From Siphlonurus alternatus (lineage: Eukaryota > Arthropoda > Insecta > Ephemeroptera > Siphlonuridae): a stretch of 64,000 nt of DNA. Positions 51,936 to 64,000 of this stretch are shown here, in pieces. Below the pieces are notes generated by a model. That model worked only from the letters and a program-made list of their open reading frames with translations. It searched no databases and was not told the origin of the DNA. The position numbers and the translations under genes are program-made. Every line of letters begins with the position of its first letter. Within the stretch, counting starts at the first letter, position 1. The stretch is taken from assembly GCA_949825025.1 (NCBI GenBank), contig OX463783.1, positions 16,341,628 to 16,405,627 on the forward strand. Reading direction: 5' to 3'.

Positions 51936-52290
51936 TTAAGGGTAAGGTAACGCCACCAATGTTAAAAAAAATCCCTCTCACAAAAATTCTGAAAAAAATT
52001 TAAAATGTTCTCCTCTACACCCCCTATCAGTAGCTAAAATATCAGGTATACAAATACGATCTAGTTTTTGAGTTATGAATTTTTAAAGTTGACCAATTTA
52101 ACATGGGAGTTTCATTTCTCCATGTTAAAGTAGTCAACTTTAAAAATTTATAACTCAAAAACTAGATCGTATTTGTATACCTGATATTTTAGGTACTGAT
52201 AGGGGGTATAGAGGAGAACATTTTAAATTTTTTTCAGAATTTTTGTGAGAGGGATTTTTTTTAACATTGGTGGCGTTACCTTACCCTTAA
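51936..52290. mobile_element. TTAA hairpin MITE, family A (copy 3)
   Basis: Oriented like the element at 1144-1499 (centre GGGAGTTTCATTTCTCC). Its right TTAA (52287-52290) is also the left TTAA of the next element. Confidence 0.85.
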
Positions 52291-52646
52291 GGGTAAGATA
52301 ACGCCATACCAATGTTAAAAAAAATTCCTCACACAAAAATTCTGAATTTTTTTTAAAATTTTCTCCTCTACACCCCCTATCAGTACCTAAAATATCAGGT
52401 ACACAAATACGATCTAGTTTTTGAGTTATGAATTTTTAAAGTTGACTACTTTAACATGGAGAAATGAAACTTCCATGTTAAATTAGTAAACTTTAAAAAT
52501 TCATAATTCAAAAACTAGATCGTATTTGTATACCTGATATTTTAGCTACTGATAGGGGGTGTAGAGGAGAACATTTCAAATTTTTTTCAGAATTTTCGTG
52601 TGAGGGATTTTTTTTTTAACATTGGTGGCGTTATCTTACCCCTAAG
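52287..52646. mobile_element. TTAA hairpin MITE, family A (copy 4, inverted to copy 3)
   Basis: Begins at the TTAA shared with the preceding element. The left end is GGGTAAGATAACGCC and the right end GGCGTTATCTTACCCCTAA, the last base changes having eroded its TTAA. The centre GGAGAAATGAAACTTCC shows it is inverted relative to copy 3. Confidence 0.85.
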
Positions 52647-52888
52647 GATTATAATTAAGATTATCGGGTTGGTTACGGTTTGGTATTTTTTTTTCTCCTT
52701 ATATATATAGGCCTGAAAATAATGTTCGTATATACAATCGTTTGATGATTCTTAATATTTATGTTGCCTGATGTACAGATCGAATTAAGGTTAATTAAAT
52801 TCTTCTATTATTATTTAAAATCTCATAAGAGTTTCGAGTTTCTCACATGCAGGAAACTCTTTCCGTGTTCTTTTCTTTTCGTATTTTA

Positions 52889-53317
52889 CGGTAGAGATAT
52901 AATGTCAATCGATTTATTCTTAGCTCCATTTCATTAACATATATAAACCTTTTTTAGCAATTAAATTCACAAAAAATCTGAAATTTTTTTGAGAGGCAGG
53001 AGATAGGCAGAGGCTATGCCTAAAAGCCATAGAAAAAGTTACAAAACAATTTAAAGAGATGATTTTTTTAAATTACGTTTTTTGTTTGTCTCTTCATGGG
53101 AAAGCCCTATATACTGAAAATTAAATAAATTAATTAAATAAAAAAATCGTCTCGTTAAATTGTTGTGAAACTTTTTGCTTAGGCACTAACATATATTTGC
53201 CTCTCAAAAAAATTTCAGAATTTTTGTGAATTAAATTTGCTTAAGCTAGGTTTACATTTTAATAAAATGACGTAAAAAAAAAAAAAAAAACTGCTGTTTG
53301 ACATTATCTCTACCTTA
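52889..53317. mobile_element. TTAA hairpin MITE, family C (copy 3, left end eroded)
   Basis: Left end CGGTAGAGATATAATG, right end ATTATCTCTACCTTAA, centre CTTCATGGGAAAGCCC. The oldest-looking family C copy, with several small length changes. Confidence 0.72.
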
Positions 53318-53486
53318 AACGTTTTTTGGTTATAATTAAGCTCGTGAGCTACTGAACAAGCTATATATACGTATATACGGTCGCTATATATATTTATATA
53401 ATTTTTTTTTTCATTTCATGTGACCATCGAGTTTTATTTTTGGAATTTTTGTCATGTGATCGAAGCCCCGGCCCATATATAATTAT

Positions 53487-54029
53487 AAAAAAAACTCTCT
53501 AAGTTTTTCTTAGAAAAAAAATAATAATAATAATAAAAGTTGGAGAGGGTATACATATATTTTTTTTAGTTTTTAATCAAACCCTATTGGGTACTTCTAT
53601 TTACTAATTACATACTACTTTGAAACCCCGAACCTTCCGAAACCCTAACTTGAGCGTTTCGTGGGCTCTTCTGGAACGAGGGCGGCCACGGCCTTGCAAA
53701 TCCATCCCGGCATTTGCCTGCGGCTGAGGGAAACGTGGAAACCTCAGCCAAGATGGACGCTACAGCTTTTGTCAATGAACCGGATGTGCAATGGTCCAAA
53801 GCCAGGGGAACCACATAGTGGAAAAGCGCAACGTTTTACCCCTGGGTGGGAAACGTGGTTTTTGTTGAAAATGGTCACCCATCCAACTACTAACCACGCG
53901 CGGCGTTGCTTGACTTCGGTGATCTGACGAGACCCGGTCAAGCGCACTGCGCCACACCTCCCATATATATACCCTCTCCAACATTTTTTTTTTTTTTTTC
54001 TAAGAAACTTACAGAGAGAGATTTTTTTA
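53487..54029. mobile_element. Inverted-repeat structure enclosing a 5S-derived element
   Basis: The outer arms AAAACTCTCTAAGTTTTTCT (from 53488) and AGTTGGAGAGGGTATA (53538-53553) are mirrored by TATACCCTCTCCAAC and TCTAAGAAACTTACAGAGAG on the right. About 400 bp of unrelated, GC-richer sequence lies between them and contains the 5S-like segment on the minus strand. Confidence 0.65.
53868..53945 (-). mobile_element. 5S rRNA-like segment (SINE3-type head)
   Basis: On the minus strand: CTTGACCGGGTCTCGTCAGA, TCACCGAAGTCAAGCAACGC, then GTGGTTAGTAGTTGGATGGG and TGACC, matching 5S rRNA including its internal promoter. It then departs into unrelated sequence, so it is the head of a 5S-derived retroposon rather than an intact gene. 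A better match to 5S than the copy near 33.1 kb. Confidence 0.72.
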
Positions 54030-54652
54030 TTTTAATCCGTATGCATAAGGAGCACTAGAATCTAGAACTATTTTAAAAAATGCCAAACTAAAAAAAAAAA
54101 AAAAAAAAAAGAAAGAAAGGAAAACGAACATTTACTAGCTTTAATTAGAAGAAATAAGGTTTACGTTTAAAATTGTGTGGCGCATATAATATATGTTGAA
54201 TGTTGAGTAGAAATAAACAGAGAGGATCACAAAAACAAAAATTGTTGTCACTTTTATAGTTTTATATAAACTTAAATACTGTATGCTCTATTATTAATTT
54301 AATTTAACATAATCTCTAAAGCAAAAAGCTATTATTATAATTCTTATTTTTTTTATAATTCAAAAAATAATAGTTTACCATACGTATAGTTTTATTTATT
54401 TATTTTTGCATTCATCGCATATAGCAATATAATTACGAAACATGAATATAAAATAATGAATGATACTATCAGATAGATTTTTCTTATTTCTATCTGGTAC
54501 GTGTCATATATTATGTTTTCCCAAATATAACAATATACAGTGTATAGTGCAGTTTTATATTGATTAATGATTATACATTATTCACAAGGAAATAGCAGTA
54601 TGGTAATTAATGTGATCATGCAGTAATATTAATCACTCATATTGCTAATCAA

Positions 54653-54821
54653 CAGGTGCGGATCCAGAAAAAAAATTCGGGAGGGGCTGCCTCCATAAGG
54701 CTAATGTTAAAAAAAAAATTTGGAGTGGGGGAAATGCCTATATTGCCCATGTTGAATCCAAAATTTCGGGGGAGGGGGGGGGGGGGCTGCAGTCCCCCCC
54801 CTTCCCCTGGATCCGCGCCTG
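54653..54821. mobile_element. hAT-type MITE with 8-bp target duplication
   Basis: CAGGTGCGGATCCAG and CTGGATCCGCGCCTG termini, flanked by CTAATCAA at 54645-54652 and 54822-54829. The interior matches the copies at 11890 and 40580. Confidence 0.9.
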
Positions 54822-55163
54822 CTAATCAACAATTTTACTATAATATTTTGCAACATGAGGTAATTAAGGTCATAGGTACTGACATTTAATTATTATTATT
54901 ATAATACTGCAAGTTTGCAAATGCATGGTTATGTTGGTAAAAAAAAAAAATGAAAGTTGAATAAAACACTTATAAACAATTGGGTCTGATCAACCTAATC
55001 AGCCTGCTTTACAGGGTACAAACAGACTGATAAATGCTAATCAATTGCTAGCACACTCCAGCATGATATATGGCAGCAGTTTCAAAGAATTACATATATA
55101 TTTTTTTTAAATTATTTTTCAAAATTTCAACAAAAATGTAGATACAATTAAATTTATATTATT

Positions 55164-55481
55164 AATGGAATATCAACCTCAATTTTTTTTTAATGCAGAA
55201 ATGGATAGAGGGTGCAATGTTATGCTACCCTGATTTTTTTCAGATTTTTTAGAGCCCGGGAAGCATTTTTAAATTATTGAAAGTCCTTTTTGTGACGTCA
55301 CGCGGCGGCAAGTCCTATCTTTTTCTTAAGGAGCGATGTCTCGAGACGTCACAAAAAGAACTTTCAATAATTTTTTAAAAATAGTTCCCGGGCTCTAAAA
55401 AATCTGAAAAAAATCAGGGTAGCATAACTTTGCACCCTCTATCCATTTCTGCAATAAAAAAATTGATGTTAATACTCCATT
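55164..55481. mobile_element. Hairpin element F3 with TGACGTCA-type arms
   Basis: Termini AATGGAATATCAACCTCA and AATACTCCATT. The left arm has GTGACGTCACGCGGCGGC; the right has GAGACGTCACAAAAAG. The centre is inverted relative to F1 and F2. Confidence 0.78.
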
Positions 55482-56349
55482 CTTGGGCATGCTTATTATT
55501 TACTATTTTTATTTATATATTGTGTATTGGAATTTGACTCTGTGATATGTCAAATGGTGTCATACTGATTGAGACAATCTTTGTCTGCAATGGTTGGCTG
55601 ATGATGTCATCTTGAGAGTTAAATTTCAATCTCTATTTCAATAAATAATATAGGGGTAAATTAACTTGCAAAAATTTATAGTAGCAGTAGGTGAAAGTTA
55701 ATATTTATATGCATCTTTATTTTACTGTATCTTTATTTGTAAGTGTTATACTGCTTTTTCTTTAAAAATATTTGAAGGTGAAAAATAGAGAAAGAGGTAA
55801 ACTAATTTCTTCTCTCACCTCAGAATTTTAAATGTACTTTTACTTTTAAAGAGAATATATAACAGAAATACCTGGACATCTGTTAGTCAGAAAGTTACAG
55901 AGGACAACGGTTTCCCAGCATGATAGTATTAATACCATTGGCAAACTTCTTTCCTCTGCACTTGCCCCCCTTGTGTCAGCACTATTATATTGGCAAAGTG
56001 CTGTGAATGACAGTGGTGCTATTAAAGTCCCAAAAAAAAAATTGTTTTCTCAACACAATCATGGAAGGTTGCTCAATTACTTATGTGATTTTTGTTTTAT
56101 CTGTAAAAGATAAATTTTAATAAATTTATAACCACACTCGATCTTAATTGGAGATAAGTCAACTAATTTTATTATAAATATTTTAATTTATGAAACTTAA
56201 AAATCTGATTGGCTAATTAATAGTTCCTGATTTTTCATTGCTTCCACTACAAAAGGTACATCAGTAGTTTTAAGTTGTTTTACTATTAAATTTTGAGCAG
56301 CATTATTATAAAAGTTTAGGGTATTTCAGTTGAAGTTGGAGATCAAGAG

Positions 56350-61656
<5,307 letters not shown>

Positions 61657-62566
61657 GTTGTCAGTTTAAAGTTTAAACTAGGCGTTGACCGATATACAGT
61701 ATAATGACTTCAATAAATTAATCTGCAATCACAGTGCATAACAATAAATATAATAGAAATGCTAACAGGATATAAATTAATTACATGAGTGAAAGAGTAA
61801 GGTACAACTTCTTTGCAACGCTGAACACATAGGCGGCATGTGAGTGAGAGAGTATGTAGCTGATATTATTATGAGCAGCTGATTTGTTAATAAGTAGCAA
61901 ACAGAGGCTGAAGAGAAGGAATGGGGGGTAGGGGTAGGATTAAAGAACTCCCAAGTGATATAATATGCATATATTCAGAGTAAATGCAGAATACAGATAA
62001 TATATGCATACAGTGCATACTGTACAGTATGCATATATATACTGTATGCATACATACTGCACTGTAGAATCCATAAATATAATATTTGTGCATGATTCAT
62101 TGATTTATCTTTTTATTTTATAGTATTAAAATATGTATGCATATCCATAAATATGCACACATATTTTTGAGACGGTGTATACAACCTCCAAATGGTCCCC
62201 ACTCTCCCTACCGGTCCTCAGGATTAAGTGACATAAGAAACATTAAAATTTATAATAATTCGTTGAACAAAATAGTTACCTTGTAACTGCAATGCAGAGT
62301 AAGATTTTAATTAATGTTATATCTGGTATTTAAAACTCTAGTGCAGTCTTAAACGTGGAAATTTTACAATTTGTCTGTCACGTGTACACTCAAACACTTT
62401 TGTAAACAATCTCAGCCATCTTGCAAAATTTCGCGCGTTCCATCAGCTGACTCCGTTTGTTTATGGTTTGTTTACATCACGTTTGCATAAATCGGTGCAA
62501 ATTTTCTTCCCTTTTTCTAAATTTTGCTCTATTCATATAGAAGATTTTGCTTTAAAAGCTGAAAAT
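61657..62566. promoter_or_regulatory. Divergent promoter region of the SUMO-like paralogue pair
   Basis: The 910 bp between the two start codons must serve both genes unless there are distant upstream exons. It contains clustered GCATAC/GTATGC motifs around 61990-62070, including the perfect 20-bp palindrome TGCATACTGTACAGTATGCA at 62014-62033. Regulation is inferred from arrangement only. Confidence 0.45.
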
Positions 62567-62997
62567 ATGAGCCAGGAGAAAAAACAGGTGAGATGGATGA
62601 TATAATATACATATTATATCATATAGAATGGTTGATAGAATGCAGAAACTCGCCATGCACATGCTGCACTGAAAGCTGAAGCTGCTGAAGGGCCTATGAA
62701 GGGAAGGGGGGGGGGTTATCCCCCCCTTCCGAAATTTTGGATTTAACATTATAGGGGCAATATAAGCATTTCCCCCACTCCAATTTTTTATTTTTTCTGT
62801 AAATCATGTACTGTATGCATATGTAAATTGCAGTGTTTGCTGGAGGTTAGTCCAGCCAAAGTGGAGGCAACGTTGAGCCCTGGAGAAGAACGAACCCTGA
62901 CTTTCAAACTACAGAACAAAAGTCGTTCAACCATCAAAGTGACAATGGGAGCTACTGGACTTCTAGAGGGAAGCTCTATCATCATGCATCAGACAAG
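62567..62997 (+). CDS. Second beta-sandwich (probably SUMO-like) paralogue, 5' part
   Basis: Exons 62567-62587 (MSQEKKQ) and 62834-62997. The second exon is 164 nt, exactly as in the minus-strand paralogue, starts in phase 0 with a Cys codon and ends after two bases of an Arg codon. Of its 55 residues about 28 are identical to the neighbour, including SPGEERT/APGEETT, VTMGA.GL and HQ.R. The donor here is GTTCGG, weak; without splicing the frame stops after FGF, so this copy could be truncated. Any further exons, including a SUMO-like domain, would lie beyond the window: the equivalent intron in the neighbour is 1.8 kb. Confidence 0.7.
62700..62800. mobile_element. Truncated hAT-MITE fragment (reverse orientation)
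   Basis: CCGAAATTTTGGATTTAACA and GCATTTCCCCCACTCCAATT are the reverse of the interior of the element at 40580-40744. The terminal GGATCC motifs are missing. It lies in intron 1 of the second paralogue, just before the exon at 62834. Confidence 0.65.
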
Positions 62998-63471
62998 GTT
63001 CGGGTTTTAAGTTTTAAACCCAAATTACCCTGGCTTTTAGTATTGTAACAATGTTTGTTAACTGTATTGTACCGCCAGTGGTCAAATTAAAATAAAATAA
63101 ATAAAAAATTAAATAAGTAAATAACTTGCTAATAACTGGAGCTACGTACTGTACTTGATTGTGGTGCATTCAGGAGATATAATTGAGAACCTTAAACTCT
63201 GACAAGACGATTCTGTCGGCTACTAAAAATCTAGCACATGAACTGAATGCGACAACATGTTCTACATACTCTACAGTATGCTTCTTATTTTCTCATTCTT
63301 TTTCTGATGGTTCTAAAAAAAGGTAAAAGATTAATAATTCATGTCAGCCACAAGAAAGATCACTTAACATTTAATTTACGGGTAATGTGGATAAATTAAA
63401 AAAAATAAAAAAATCATATAAAAAATATTTGAAACTTATTTGGACAGCATAAAATTTGATTGTAAAAGTAA

Positions 63472-63867
63472 TTAAGGGTAAGATAACACGAACAATCGAT
63501 TGTTGTTAGTCCCATTTGATTAACATGTAAACCTTAGCAACCTCATAATAATTCTGATTTTTTTTTTTAAAAAGACAGTTCTTAGCACCAAAAAAATGTG
63601 GAAAAAATTTCAAAACAATCAGACGATCCAATTTTTTTAAATTAATTTTTTAGTTTCGGTCTCCATGGAAAAGCCCTATACTGAAAATTTAAAAAATTCA
63701 TTTAAAAAAATTGGATCGTCCGATTGTTTTGAAATTTTCTCCATATTTTTTTAATGCCAAGAACTGTCTCTAAAAAAAAAATTTAGAATCATATGAGGTT
63801 GCTAAGGTTTACATGTTAATCAAATAGGACTAACAACAATCGATTGTTCGTGTTATCTTACCCTTAA
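63472..63867. mobile_element. TTAA hairpin MITE, family B (copy 3)
   Basis: TTAAGGGTAAGATAACACG and the inverse at the right end, AACAATCGATTGTTG in both arms, centre GGTCTCCATGGAAAAGCCC. Closely matches 16835-17227 in the opposite orientation. The flanking sequence from 63000 to 64000 shows no exon. Confidence 0.82.
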
Positions 63868-64000
63868 TTAATATAATATTTCCTAACAAAACCTTACACA
63901 GCAATGATGTAAGAACTTGCCCTCACGTTACTTGCTTGTTGACATTCCTCTTTGGTGGCAATCAAACACCCTGAATCCTGACTAAGTTTCCCAAGTTCCC

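Larger units (their letters stand above)
51822..56349. other. Gene-free, repeat-filled interval
   Basis: No supportable exon was found between the DUF1397-type stop and the last exon of the SUMO-like gene. The interval holds two back-to-back family A hairpins, a family C hairpin, an inverted-repeat structure enclosing a 5S-derived element, a hAT MITE and an F hairpin, each listed separately; the rest is AT-rich sequence. Confidence 0.6.

Overview
This is a eukaryotic nuclear window, very AT-rich between genes, with GC-richer exons split by GT-AG introns and a heavy load of short inverted-repeat transposons. An arthropod is the best guess. The gene at 47.8-51.8 kb encodes a secreted 12-cysteine protein of the insect 27-kDa hemolymph glycoprotein (DUF1397) type. 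Retroelement 3' ends, 5S-derived repeats and TTAA-flanked MITEs also fit. I cannot name the species. Exon joins below were checked by reading-frame phase, not by transcripts.

Layout. 1-7.6 kb: no gene seen; AT-rich sequence holding a diverged ~5-kb-spaced duplication and two hairpin MITEs. 7.59-30.86 kb, minus strand: a complete 10-exon USP10-type deubiquitinase (1002 codons plus stop), its introns packed with repeats, including a 137-bp repeat found once in each of five introns in one orientation. 30.86-31.45 kb: short divergent promoter region. 31.45-45.80 kb, plus strand: an 18-exon ARMC9 homologue (923 codons plus stop), a LisH/armadillo protein of the ciliary base. 47.81-51.82 kb, plus strand: six-exon secreted DUF1397-type protein. 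51.8-56.3 kb: gene-free, with nested and tandem hairpin elements and a 5S-derived repeat. 56.35-61.66 kb, minus strand: six-exon, 209-residue protein joining an N-terminal beta-sandwich-like region to a C-terminal SUMO-like domain without a Gly-Gly tail. 62.57 kb onward, plus strand: the start of a head-to-head paralogue of that protein, running off the window.

The genes do not form an obvious pathway. The strongest candidates for something undescribed are the divergently arranged beta-sandwich/SUMO-like pair, the 137-bp repeat confined to USP10 introns, and the mosaic TTAA hairpin families, several of which lie in introns and would be transcribed as long hairpins.
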